Assembly: GCF_016429255.1 (NCBI RefSeq) | Contig: NZ_JAELUG010000023.1 | Coordinates: 1 to 64,000, forward strand | From: Rhizobium sp. ASV8 | GTDB lineage: Bacteria > Pseudomonadota > Alphaproteobacteria > Rhizobiales > Rhizobiaceae | Reading direction: 5' to 3' | Length of the DNA: 64,000 nucleotides | Shown: one piece after another, positions 8,709 to 16,962 of the stretch | How positions within the stretch are numbered: the stretch's first letter is position 1 | How the letters are laid out: each line of letters starts with the position of its first letter | Notes under the pieces: generated by a model | Seen by the model: the letters and a program-made list of their open reading frames with translations, nothing else | What the model was told of the DNA's origin: nothing | Database searches by the model: none | Translations under genes and position numbers: made by a program

Positions 8709-8802
8709 ACATCCAGAATCGCATTTCCACGAATCACAGTCAAGAGTCTTTGGCATCGTTTTGGTGAGCAGATTTCTTTTGCCTCAACGTAGGTGAAGAA
8801 AA

Positions 8803-10110
8803 ATGGAAGCTGAATATGTGACGACGCCCTTTGGGCGGCGGCCGATGACGCTTGCCATGTTGATAGCTCAAAGAAGAGCTCGACATGACGAGCCTGTCAG
8901 ATCGGTCGACAAGTGGAAAATCTATCGTGCGCTCTGTGAAGCCAAGCCTCGCCTTGGTATCACCGATCGAGCGCTTGCCGTTCTCAATGCGCTCTTGAGC
9001 TTCTATCCGAAGAACGAACTTTCGGATGATGCAAACCTCATTGTGTTCCCTTCGAACGCACAATTGTCTCTTCGCGCCCACGGCATGGCGGAGCAGACGA
9101 TCCGACGCCACCTTGCAGGCTTGGTCGAGGCCGGTCTCATCGTCCGTCGCGACAGTCCCAACGGTAAGCGCTACGCCCGCAGAACTCGTGCAGGAGATCT
9201 TCACGAGGCCTACGGTTTCTCACTCGCGCCTCTTCTTTCTCGTGCCGACGAGATCGAGCATCTCGCTGCTGCGGTCGTCGCAGAACGCTTGCACGCACAA
9301 GCACTTCGCGAACGCATCAGTCTTCTCCGGCGGGATATCGCCAAACTAATCGAAACGGCAATCACGGAAGCCATTGCTGGCGACTGGAATGCCATCCATT
9401 GCGGTTTCCGTCACCTCATCGACAGCCTTCCACGTTCCCCCAGCGCGACTGAACTCGAGCATCTCCACCAAAAGCTCGATCTTCTGCATCTGGAAATCGT
9501 CAACCGACTGGAAAAACACGCGAAAACAAAAATTCTGAGCGCCAATCACTATCAAAATGAGCGGCACATACAGAATTCAGACTCCGAATCCATAATTGAA
9601 TCTGAAACCGCGCAGCCAGAAGCATGCGCCGCGTTGTCCGCGACAGATATCGAGCAACGAACCCATCCAGCTCCTCCGGCCGTAAACAAGCCTGCCGCGG
9701 AAAGTACGAGACATTCGCTGCCAGTTGATGTCAGCCCTGAAAACGCTGGGGCAGGGGGTACGGCGCTGAAATCGTTCCCGCTGGATCTTATCATCCGCGC
9801 CTGCCCAGAAATCGCCGCCTATGGCCCCAACGGCCGGATCAACAATTGGCGAGACCTTACCTCTGCTTCCATCGTCGTCGGGTCCATGCTGGAAATCAGC
9901 TCTGGAACGCACCAGGAGGCTTGTACCGCTATGGGCGTAGAGAATACCGCAACAGTGATCGCCTGCATCCTGCAACGAACCTCGCAGATCAAATCCGCTG
10001 GCGCCTATCTTCGCGATCTCACCCGGCGGACACAGAAAGGAGAATTTGCGCTTGGTCCCATGTTGATGTCTCTTCTCAGGGCCAACGCGGTGTCGAACAC
10101 AAGAAGTTAG
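8803..10110 (+). CDS. repC: replication initiator RepC
   Basis: A 435-residue RepC initiator. The conserved N-terminal half begins near TPFGRRPMTLAML and includes VDKWKIYRALCEAKPRLGITDRALAVLNALLSFYP, NAQLSLRAHGMAEQTIRRHLAGLVEAGLI (winged helix) and RRDSPNGKRYARR. The C-terminal domain has LDLIIRACPEIAAYGPNGRINNWRDL. Length is in the usual 400-440 range. An AGGTGA sits about 8 bases before the ATG. Expression is expected to be limited by the antisense RNA in the leader. Confidence 0.96.
   Translation: MEAEYVTTPFGRRPMTLAMLIAQRRARHDEPVRSVDKWKIYRALCEAKPRLGITDRALAVLNALLSFYPKNELSDDANLIVFPSNAQLSLRAHGMAEQTIRRHLAGLVEAGLIVRRDSPNGKRYARRTRAGDLHEAYGFSLAPLLSRADEIEHLAAAVVAERLHAQALRERISLLRRDIAKLIETAITEAIAGDWNAIHCGFRHLIDSLPRSPSATELEHLHQKLDLLHLEIVNRLEKHAKTKILSANHYQNERHIQNSDSESIIESETAQPEACAALSATDIEQRTHPAPPAVNKPAAESTRHSLPVDVSPENAGAGGTALKSFPLDLIIRACPEIAAYGPNGRINNWRDLTSASIVVGSMLEISSGTHQEACTAMGVENTATVIACILQRTSQIKSAGAYLRDLTRRTQKGEFALGPMLMSLLRANAVSNTRS
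9508..9605. other. oriV: AT-rich segment inside repC, candidate oriV
   Basis: This stretch of repC is clearly richer in A and T than the flanking coding sequence and encodes the poorly conserved linker of RepC. In studied repABC plasmids the origin lies inside repC in such a segment. Placement here is inference from composition only. Confidence 0.4.
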
Positions 10111-10559
10111 CCTAAGCCATCCGTATTGAGAAATTCCGCAGCCACATGAATAGTTGGCTTTCGACTGGTAATACAGCAGACTGATCGTGGCTTCCCGATG
10201 CACTGAACGCATCCTCGCACACCGAAAACGGCGGTTGGGCGCACGATTGTTCATACGTTGCATATGCCTGATGGAACGGAAGTACTAAATAGCTTCCGCT
10301 TTGAGGCAATATTCTTGAAAAATCAATTGCATGGGGAGTGGTTAAAATTTAGCAGAAAGGCACCAAAACAGCGGCGAAAGAACTCTTGTCTCTATGTAAA
10401 TTCTGCATTCTTATCGCAGATTTGTGCAGGAAAGTCTATGCGAGGCTTGTAATTTGGTCACAAGGCCTGAGTAAAGCTCCAGCTCCTTCAAGACGCTGGA
10501 CGCCGATGCCGTTTTACAGCGGCACCGGATATCGAGATCTGATGCGGTCGGGGTGGTTG
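10111..10559. other. intergenic region after repC, nothing recognised
   Basis: About 450 bases between the converging ends of repC and the transpeptidase-like gene. No supported gene, no clear T-run terminator and no repeat were seen. Confidence 0.4.
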
Positions 10560-11552
10560 CTATTGGCAAATCGGTATGGGGCGAGCAGGAGGTGCCGGAT
10601 GATCCTTCTTGTACTGCACAATCACCGGCTCGAGCGTTTCCTTAGACCAGAACTTTGGCGTGCCGATTGCCTTCAAGCAGGAGTCATTCCAATACAATCC
10701 GGCCTGCGATGGCGATCGGCCAGCGGCGGCGGCTTTCGCAATGGCATTGATGTCCTTGGACTCCGGGTAAATATAGAGCGTCGTCGGATTGTCCTTGACC
10801 ATCGAAATGATCTGATTGGCGTCGGATGCGGCCCAGCTCGTGCAACCGTCGCTGCGGCCACCGGCATATTCCACCAGTTTGCCGAGGGGAACGTAGCCGT
10901 CACGATTAGCGTAAGGGCTTTGCGGATCCTTCTTCATGCACACACCGGCAACTTTTGCGGCTGCATGGCCGCCGATCGCGCGCTGGCGTGCATTGGCGGT
11001 CTCGCCTTCGCCATCAAACTGAAGAAAGGTCCGAAGATAGGCCGTATCCTTGGCCTGTGAGGCGCGATAATAGCCCTTGAAGGTCGTTTTCGTTTCCTCG
11101 GTCAGATAGGAGCCACCTGTCGTCAGGTTTGAATCCATCGCATTTCCGAAGTTCCTGGCGCACATCCGACCGTTGCCGAAGTCCACGACGCCCTTGAGAT
11201 CGCGGCCGCTGCCATGGCCGGAAGAAACCACACGGAATGTCTGCGTGGCCTCGCAGACGATATAGAACCTGCCTCCATCGGCCGGATCGTTCGGGCGCGT
11301 TGCATCCATCGCAAAGTAACAGGGGTTCCTGACTTTGCCTTCGCTCACCTTACGCATGTAGAGGGAGCGGGCTCTTTGCAGAACCGGACGGGCAATCTGT
11401 CCGTCTGCCTGGCCGACATGCGTTGTGAGCCATGCGGGAATGTCCAATGACTGCTCCGCCGCTTGGGAAGGCGGTGCATTTGCGACAATAATGGCGACGG
11501 AGCAAAGGCTGAGCATCCTAACGATGCTTCGAGGGGCATATCTCAACCGCAC
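10560..11552 (-). CDS. exported L,D-transpeptidase-like protein (YkuD_2 type)
   Basis: A 330-residue protein resembling the murein L,D-transpeptidase catalytic family PF13645. Recognisable parts are the GGSYLTEETKTTFKGYYRA strand, LQFDGEGETANARQRAIGGHAAAK and the GGRSDGCTSW motif holding the putative catalytic Cys. The GTG at 11552 is taken as start because AGGAGAT lies 8 bases before it and it begins a good Sec signal peptide ending near PSQAAEQ. It would act in the periplasm on peptidoglycan or a related substrate. In typical members the motif reads SxGCP; here Thr follows the Cys. Confidence 0.7.
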   Translation of the reverse strand: MRLRYAPRSIVRMLSLCSVAIIVANAPPSQAAEQSLDIPAWLTTHVGQADGQIARPVLQRARSLYMRKVSEGKVRNPCYFAMDATRPNDPADGGRFYIVCEATQTFRVVSSGHGSGRDLKGVVDFGNGRMCARNFGNAMDSNLTTGGSYLTEETKTTFKGYYRASQAKDTAYLRTFLQFDGEGETANARQRAIGGHAAAKVAGVCMKKDPQSPYANRDGYVPLGKLVEYAGGRSDGCTSWAASDANQIISMVKDNPTTLYIYPESKDINAIAKAAAAGRSPSQAGLYWNDSCLKAIGTPKFWSKETLEPVIVQYKKDHPAPPARPIPICQ

Positions 11553-11940
11553 GGGATTCGATCTCCTATTAAACACTTCGGACCGGTGCCGCGAAGAACG
11601 GCAAATGACAGCACGCTTGCCCCACAAGCTCGGCTCTCATGTACCCAGATCCTGAAATCATAGTTGTGCTCTGTTTTGCTGAATGAGATCCTAACGACCG
11701 CGGGAAATAATGGCTGTCACGATAGACATCGCGTGCTTGCCATCCTGTCCCTTCGTCCGCTCCAGCAAGCATTCGGGCGCAAATATGGCTGATCTTCGAC
11801 CGAAGGGGGCAATCCATAATCACATGGTTCAATCATGTGGCGTTTGACGGGCATCAGTCGCGTGATCTGGTCTTCCGTCCAACCTTTGACCAAGGTGTGA
11901 TGATTGCGTTTCCCGCAGCGCCGCTGTTGCTCGATCCGAG
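11553..11940. other. intergenic region, nothing recognised
   Basis: About 390 bases. It holds the promoter side of the transpeptidase-like gene and the 3' flank of the DedA gene. No gene or repeat is supported. Confidence 0.4.
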
Positions 11941-12543
11941 CTATCGCGCATCGCCGCGACGCGTCCGGCGCAGGATCCACACTATGGCGAACTCAGCGGC
12001 AATCAAGCTGACCGCGACGGCAAGACCCAGAGTGATCGGATCATAGCCGCTTCCATACAACAGGAAACCCAGACACAGGAACGGCGTATTCCACAACAAG
12101 CTACCGATAAGGGTGGCCAGGACGAAGCTGCGCAATTCGAGTTTGAACACGCCGGCCGGCAAGCCGAGATAGACGCGGACGGCCGGTATGGTGTGGCCGA
12201 CGAGGGTTGTCCAAAACTGGTTGCGTCGATAGGAACCAATCAGCCGTTGGTAAAGTGAAGGCGGTAGCAGGATGAAGCGGCCATAGCGTACAACTAGTCG
12301 CTCGACCCGATGTGAGCCAAGCGTGCGCCCGAACCCATACCAGAGCAGAGAACCAAGCGTCGATCCAATCGTGGTGGCAGCTATGATTGCTGTAAGGTTG
12401 AGACCGCCTTTCGCGGTCATGCCAACGAACATGAGCAGGACATAGGACGGAAAGATAGGGATGAATTTTTCCGCGACAGCCAAGCAGACCAGGCCGACGA
12501 TGCCGAAGCTCAGCATCGTGACAATAACGGGTGACATCTCCAT
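11941..12543 (-). CDS. DedA family membrane protein
   Basis: A 200-residue integral membrane protein of the DedA/SNARE-associated family. It has about five hydrophobic segments and the family features EKFIPIFPSYVLLMFVGM near the N-terminus and a GRFILLPPS...VGHTIPAVRVYLGLPAGVFKL region, where an Arg after the Pro is typical of the conserved F/H-x-R-x-x-P area. Family members flip or recycle polyprenyl-phosphate or phospholipid carriers. It follows the methyltransferase gene after 12 bases, suggesting a joint lipid function. Confidence 0.8.
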   Translation of the reverse strand: MEMSPVIVTMLSFGIVGLVCLAVAEKFIPIFPSYVLLMFVGMTAKGGLNLTAIIAATTIGSTLGSLLWYGFGRTLGSHRVERLVVRYGRFILLPPSLYQRLIGSYRRNQFWTTLVGHTIPAVRVYLGLPAGVFKLELRSFVLATLIGSLLWNTPFLCLGFLLYGSGYDPITLGLAVAVSLIAAEFAIVWILRRTRRGDAR

Positions 12544-12555
12544 GGTCGGTTCACA

Positions 12556-13143
12556 TTATCGACGGGAGGAATGATCGAGACTGCGTGTGATCCGATAGAC
12601 CGACGCAGGCGGCAGGTTGCGCATCGTCCATCCGCAACGTACGGCCTCCAGTCCCAGATGATCGAGTATCCTGCGAGGCACCGGGCAGCGCGGTCCATAG
12701 GTTATCTGATAAAAGGCACCGCCCGGCGCCATGCACGCGAAGGCGCCGCTGAGAATAGCCGCTGCCTTGTCCGGCGGCATGGTTAGAATACCCAGCCCGC
12801 TGATCACAGCGCCAACCGCAGCGCCCGCCGAAAGACCGATCGTCGCCAACTCAGTAGCGTCCATGTGCAGCACCCGTGCCAGGGGGAAGCGGCGTTGGAG
12901 CAAGCGCGCAAAGATGGGGTCATATTCGACCAGGGTGATACTCTGCTCCGGTATGCCACGCGCAAGCAGGGCTTTCGTAAAAGGGCCAGTGCCCGCGCCC
13001 AATTCAAGAACCTGTCCGGTGCTGGGCGTCACGCCTGCTGTCATCAGGGCTGCCACTGCGCGGCCCGATGGAGCGATTGCAGCGACACGCAGAGGATTGC
13101 TGATCCAGGCTCGAAAAAAGGCAAGTGCGTCAGAGCCCAGCAT
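12556..13143 (-). CDS. PmtA-like phospholipid N-methyltransferase
   Basis: A 195-residue SAM methyltransferase like the rhizobial phosphatidylethanolamine N-methyltransferase PmtA. Supporting features are FFRAWISNPLRVAAIAPSGRAVAALM, motif I VLELGAGTGPFTKALLARGI (residues about 44-63), ITLVEYDPIFARLLQRRFP, GLGILTMPPDKAAAIL and the FYQITYGPRCPVP segment matching the QISYGP region of PmtA. It would act at the inner membrane on phospholipid head groups. Other lipids are possible. A DedA gene follows in the same direction. Confidence 0.7.
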   Translation of the reverse strand: MLGSDALAFFRAWISNPLRVAAIAPSGRAVAALMTAGVTPSTGQVLELGAGTGPFTKALLARGIPEQSITLVEYDPIFARLLQRRFPLARVLHMDATELATIGLSAGAAVGAVISGLGILTMPPDKAAAILSGAFACMAPGGAFYQITYGPRCPVPRRILDHLGLEAVRCGWTMRNLPPASVYRITRSLDHSSRR

Positions 13144-13745
13144 GGCAACCCCGCTTGTTCAAAGCGATTGCTGGGGTGTCAGCGTCAACGGTGGCGGTGA
13201 CGAGTTGCACTGGTAACGTCGATAACATTTTCAAACCATCCAGATATGAGGACCGCTAACCGTTCCATATGAACGGTTGCTCGATCGACGGAGTGCAGCC
13301 CATGGCGAGTTGCAAACCACGTCAATCGCAAAGCTGTGTCCCACGCCTGGATTGAGACAGCCTGTCAAGGCGGAGCACGATTGGCCGATCTGACGCTCGG
13401 GTTTGGCCCTTGGAGCGGTATGCGAACCGGCACATGCAAGGTTGATATAGCGAGGGGAGGGGACCGCGTTGCGGCATACATTTCCCAGCCAGCGGATGCG
13501 TCGGCGCAACGTGGCACCTTATCGCGACATACCGGATGGTGCTGTCTTTCAATAGGAGGTGTACGGACTGTACTCTACTTGGCACGCGAAAGGGTTAGGG
13601 ACGTGCCCCTTCGTGCAAACGTCGCTCTCTTCAAGCGAAAGATGCATCTTGTCGATTGCGCGGAGTATGCCGACGTGAGGGAAACCGCCTCCATCGCAGC
13701 ACGCTCTTCGAGTTGCTGCGATGGAAGGTTCGGCACCTGGCTGTC
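13144..13745. other. intergenic region with one inverted repeat
   Basis: About 600 bases with no supported gene. The only structure noted is the inverted repeat at 13258-13278, about 115 bases upstream of the methyltransferase start. Several frames stay open but lack ribosome-binding sites and motifs. Confidence 0.4.
13258..13278. repeat. inverted repeat, possible operator
   Basis: AACCGTTC (13258-13265) and GAACGGTT (13271-13278) form perfect 8-bp arms around CATAT. It lies upstream of the PmtA-like gene and could be a regulator site; no regulator gene is next to it. Confidence 0.35.
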
Positions 13746-14747
13746 CTAGTAATTGCTGATTTTCTTCATATAGCGGCGACCATCGAGCATGACGGTCTCG
13801 CGACGTGCGGCGAGCTTGTAGGCGAACTTCCACAATGCATCGAAGAAGATCAACGGCACAAGATAACCCTTGAACGCATCGTCGATGCCGTCCAGTTGAA
13901 GATTGGCAGCGTCGAGCACGAGGATGTTCTTCTTGTCGCCATATTTGAACAGGAAGTCGCGGGTGCGTTCTTCCAGCCGGCGGGTCTCGTCCAGGCCGAT
14001 GAAGCTGATGAAGCTCGCATTCTTGTCCACCACTTCGAAAGGTCCATGGAAGAACTCATCGGCATGGATGGCCTGCGAGTTGATCCATAGCATCTCCATC
14101 AGGACGCAGATCGAAAACGAATAGCACGCACCGTAGTTTACGCCGCTTGCAGTCGTATAGATGACATTGCGGTCCTGGAAGCGTTCGGCGAATGTGTCGA
14201 ACATCGCGGTATATTGGATGTGGGCCTTGTCGATCGCCGGCTGAAGATGACTTAGGCTCTTCAGCAACGAGGCTACGACATCCTTGTTTTCCACCTGGCG
14301 CAACAGCCCGGCGAGGATCATGTAGAGCACACCATAGTTGCTTTCGGCAGCGTCGATGGCGATACCAGTCGTGTAGGGCGCCTGGTAGGCGACCACGTGA
14401 TCGACAGCTTCGGCAAGCGGCGACTTGGCATCCAGCGTCATGCCGATCGTGGTCGCACCCCGTTCCCGCGCGTGTTTGGCGGCCCGAACAGTCTCCTTGG
14501 TCGTTCCTGTTTGGGAGCACAGGATAACCACGGATTCGCTGCCCAGCCGGCGCGGATTGCGGCAGACGAACTCGTCGCCGTTATAGACATCCGAGTTCAA
14601 TTTGTCGGCATGTCGGTCGAGGAAATACTTGCCGGGATGCATGATCGACAGCGACCCTCCACAGGCGACCAGGAAGACGTTGGCGATCGTCTTTCCTGCC
14701 AGGGCAGCAAGGGCCTTAGAAATATCCGGGTTCAGTTCAGTCTTCAT
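13746..14747 (-). CDS. FrlB-like SIS-domain deglycase / sugar isomerase
   Basis: A 333-residue protein with two SIS phosphosugar-binding domains. The first (about residues 20-150) has FLVACGGSLSIMHPGKYFLD and VVILCSQTGTTKETVRAAKHARERGATTIGM; the second has VIYTTASGVNYGACYSFSICVLMEMLWINSQAIHADEFFHGPFEVVDK, close to FrlB (fructoselysine-6-phosphate deglycase). It would split 6-phosphorylated fructosyl-amines into glucose 6-phosphate and the amine. It is divergent from an FrlD-like kinase, with an 18-bp operator in between. Confidence 0.8.
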   Translation of the reverse strand: MKTELNPDISKALAALAGKTIANVFLVACGGSLSIMHPGKYFLDRHADKLNSDVYNGDEFVCRNPRRLGSESVVILCSQTGTTKETVRAAKHARERGATTIGMTLDAKSPLAEAVDHVVAYQAPYTTGIAIDAAESNYGVLYMILAGLLRQVENKDVVASLLKSLSHLQPAIDKAHIQYTAMFDTFAERFQDRNVIYTTASGVNYGACYSFSICVLMEMLWINSQAIHADEFFHGPFEVVDKNASFISFIGLDETRRLEERTRDFLFKYGDKKNILVLDAANLQLDGIDDAFKGYLVPLIFFDALWKFAYKLAARRETVMLDGRRYMKKISNY

Positions 14748-14770
14748 CGCTTGTGTCTCCCATAGGAGCG

Positions 14771-14776
14771 TTGACA
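14771..14776 (+). promoter_or_regulatory. -35 box of the kinase gene promoter
   Basis: TTGACA at 14771-14776. The expected -10 position falls in the operator at 14789-14806, so a bound repressor would cover the promoter. The -10 itself is poor. Confidence 0.4.
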
Positions 14777-14788
14777 GGTTTTCAGCAA

Positions 14789-14806
14789 TGTGCGAACGTT
14801 CTCACA
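14789..14806. promoter_or_regulatory. LacI-type operator O1 in frlB/frlD-like divergent promoter
   Basis: TGTGCGAACGTTCTCACA, an 18-bp near-palindrome with the central CG typical of LacI-family operators. It is the exact reverse complement of the site at 16872-16889. TTGACA boxes on both strands (14771-14776 and complement of 14810-14815) flank it, so one bound repressor would block both divergent promoters. Confidence 0.75.
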
Positions 14807-14830
14807 TCTTGTCAATTGGAAAGATTCCCG

Positions 14831-15679
14831 ATGGTGAAGATTGCTGCGATGGGCGATAACGTCGTCGATTGCTACCTGTCGCAGAACACGATGTTTCCGG
14901 GCGGTAACTGCCTCAATCTATCTGTATTCATTCGCAGATTCGGTGGGGAATCCGCGTATGTGGGGGCAGTCGGCAGGGATCGGGCAAGCTATCTGATCGC
15001 CTCAGCTCTGGACGCAGAAGGTGTCGATGTCTCGCATTTGCGCCGGCTGGATGGGCCGACCGCCTATTGCGTGATCGGGCACCGCAATTCGGACCGCGTC
15101 TTCGTGACTTTCGATCTCGGCGTGTCGATGTTCACACCGAACGAAGCGGATTTTTCCTTCGTTCAAGGCTTCGATGCTGTTCACATCGGGCAATCCAGCG
15201 GACTTGATGAGCACATCGCAAGGGTTGCCGCATCGAACAAGCTTTCCTATGATTTCTCAAACAAATACACCGATGACCGTCTTCAGAAGATCGCGCCGAT
15301 CTGCTTTCTTGCATCGGCCTCGGCGAGAGACGACTCGAGAGAGTATGCGTTGACGCTCGCGCATCGGATGGTCGAAGCCGGTGCCGAGTGGGCGCTGGTG
15401 ACGCGCGGCGCCCAAGGCGCAATTCTCGGACATGGCGATGATCGGTTCGAAGTCCCGGCCTTCAGGACGCAGGTGGTCGATACACTTGGTGCCGGCGATA
15501 CGTTCATCGCCCGCACGCTCTATGGACTGATCAAGGAAGAAGCGCCTATCAAACTTCTCAATGCGGCGGCGCACGCAGCAGCCGAAACCTGTGGCTACTA
15601 TGGCGCGGTTAGCCACGGCGCTCCGATCGAAATCTCTGTCGATGTCGACGCGCTCAGGGCGGCATATCCCGATCTATGA
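14831..15679 (+). CDS. FrlD-like PfkB-family kinase
   Basis: A 282-residue ribokinase-fold sugar kinase. The N-terminus KIAAMGDNVVDCYLSQNTMFPGGNCLNLSVFIRRFGG matches fructoselysine 6-kinase FrlD, and the C-terminal PfkB signature is VVDTLGAGDTFIARTLYGL with the catalytic Asp in GAGD. It would phosphorylate imported fructosyl-amino compounds at O6 for the neighbouring deglycase. The ATG at 14831 is preferred because homology begins there. Its 3' end overlaps the convergent LacI gene by 6 bases. Confidence 0.8.
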   Translation: MVKIAAMGDNVVDCYLSQNTMFPGGNCLNLSVFIRRFGGESAYVGAVGRDRASYLIASALDAEGVDVSHLRRLDGPTAYCVIGHRNSDRVFVTFDLGVSMFTPNEADFSFVQGFDAVHIGQSSGLDEHIARVAASNKLSYDFSNKYTDDRLQKIAPICFLASASARDDSREYALTLAHRMVEAGAEWALVTRGAQGAILGHGDDRFEVPAFRTQVVDTLGAGDTFIARTLYGLIKEEAPIKLLNAAAHAAAETCGYYGAVSHGAPIEISVDVDALRAAYPDL

Positions 15680-16774
15680 TATCCGCGGCGGCGCGACGGA
15701 GCCGCGGTCGGCAAATTCAGGCGTCAGCGCCAGCCTTTGCGGCTCGCCGCCCTCGCCGTTGATACGGGCAAGGACCAGTCTTGCTGCTGCTTCGCCCATG
15801 TCGGTCAATGGTTGCACGACTGCGGAAATGCCGGGTTTCAGAAAGCTCATCCAATCGAGATCGTCGAAGCAGATCAGCGAGAGGTCCGACGGAATGCTGA
15901 GATCGAGGGCAGCGATCACCTCCATTGCCGCCGCCGACATCAAACCATCGGCGGTGAAGAGAGCCGTCGGCCGCTCGGGCAATTGTAGTAGCCTATGCGT
16001 CTCCTTGCGTGCGACCTCGGCGGAATAGACGCCGACGCGACCAACCAGTGTCTTATCGATCGGCAGACCTGCATCGCGATGCGCTTCGAAATAGCCGAAC
16101 AGGCGCTGCCAACTCGGAAACAGGCTGGCAGGGTCAACGGTATCGTCCAGTACGCAACGGATGAATTCGTCGAAATCGCCATGTTCCCAGCGTTCCAGCT
16201 CGGCGACCATGCCGATGCGGCGGTGGCCGACGGCGATCAGCCGGGCGATACATTCTCGGGAGGCCGCGCGATTGTCCACAGTGACGGAGTCGGCAGCAAG
16301 ATTGACCACGGCACGGTCAATCATGACAACCGGGCAGCCGTCTTTAATCGCAGAATGCAAATGCGGTGAGCGCACAATATCGGAAGGCGCGATGATCAAA
16401 CCGTCGACCTGCTTTTCCCGCAGGAGCTGGACAGCCTCCAATTCCCTGTCCAACCGCTCGTCGCTATTGGTCAGCAATACGCCGAAGCCCGAAGCACGCG
16501 CGATATCGGCAACCCCACGCATGATGCTGGCATAAAAGGGGCTCTGGATATCGCCCGCCACGACGCCGATCGTCATGGTCTTTCCGGTGATCAGCCCCCG
16601 GGCGAGCAAGTTGGGCCGGTAGCCCAGCTTCTCGGCGCTTTCGCGGACCTTCTCCTTGATTTCCTGGCGGGAATAGCCGTAGCCGCCAAGAACGCGGCCG
16701 GCTGTGGCGGTGCTGACACCGGCCAATTTTGCCACTTCGGCGATCGTAATCTTGTCGGGTCGCTTATCAGCCAT
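15674..16774 (-). CDS. LacI-family repressor of the Amadori-product locus
   Basis: A 366-residue regulator with an N-terminal LacI helix-turn-helix (TIAEVAKLAGVSTATAGRVLGGYGYSRQE, residues about 9-37), the linker YRPNLLARGLITGKTMTIGVV and a periplasmic-binding-like effector domain to the end. The gene lies between the kinase and the transporter. Two matching 18-bp operators in the promoters on either side make it the obvious local repressor, with a fructosyl-amine or its phosphate as likely inducer. Confidence 0.9.
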   Translation of the reverse strand: MADKRPDKITIAEVAKLAGVSTATAGRVLGGYGYSRQEIKEKVRESAEKLGYRPNLLARGLITGKTMTIGVVAGDIQSPFYASIMRGVADIARASGFGVLLTNSDERLDRELEAVQLLREKQVDGLIIAPSDIVRSPHLHSAIKDGCPVVMIDRAVVNLAADSVTVDNRAASRECIARLIAVGHRRIGMVAELERWEHGDFDEFIRCVLDDTVDPASLFPSWQRLFGYFEAHRDAGLPIDKTLVGRVGVYSAEVARKETHRLLQLPERPTALFTADGLMSAAAMEVIAALDLSIPSDLSLICFDDLDWMSFLKPGISAVVQPLTDMGEAAARLVLARINGEGGEPQRLALTPEFADRGSVAPPRIS

Positions 16775-16841
16775 CTATACCCATTCTCTTCCGCTGCTTT
16801 CCAGCCTTTGCCATGGCCGGATCTCGATTCAGATTTCTCTC

Positions 16842-16872
16842 TTGACGAATTTGAAAAAGCAATGCCTATAAT
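16842..16872 (+). promoter_or_regulatory. promoter of the amino acid-type ABC operon
   Basis: TTGACG (16842-16847) and a consensus TATAAT (16867-16872) are spaced by 19 bases. The operator begins at the last base of the -10 box, as expected for repression. Confidence 0.6.
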
Positions 16873-16889
16873 GTGAGAACGTTCGCACA
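16872..16889. promoter_or_regulatory. LacI-type operator O2 before the ABC operon
   Basis: TGTGAGAACGTTCGCACA, the exact reverse complement of the operator at 14789-14806. It starts on the last base of the TATAAT box and covers the transcription start region of the transporter operon. Confidence 0.75.
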
Positions 16890-16962
16890 AATTTCTTCGG
16901 CAATCAAGAACCGGCAGAATCCGGCAAGCGCCGGGAGTGCAATTCAAAAGAGGGGAAGGAAA

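Noticed and set aside
9633..9648. GTTGTCCG half-site inside repC as a fourth parS
   Set aside because: The right half does not mirror it (CGACAGAT), so there is no dyad. Only full palindromes were counted.
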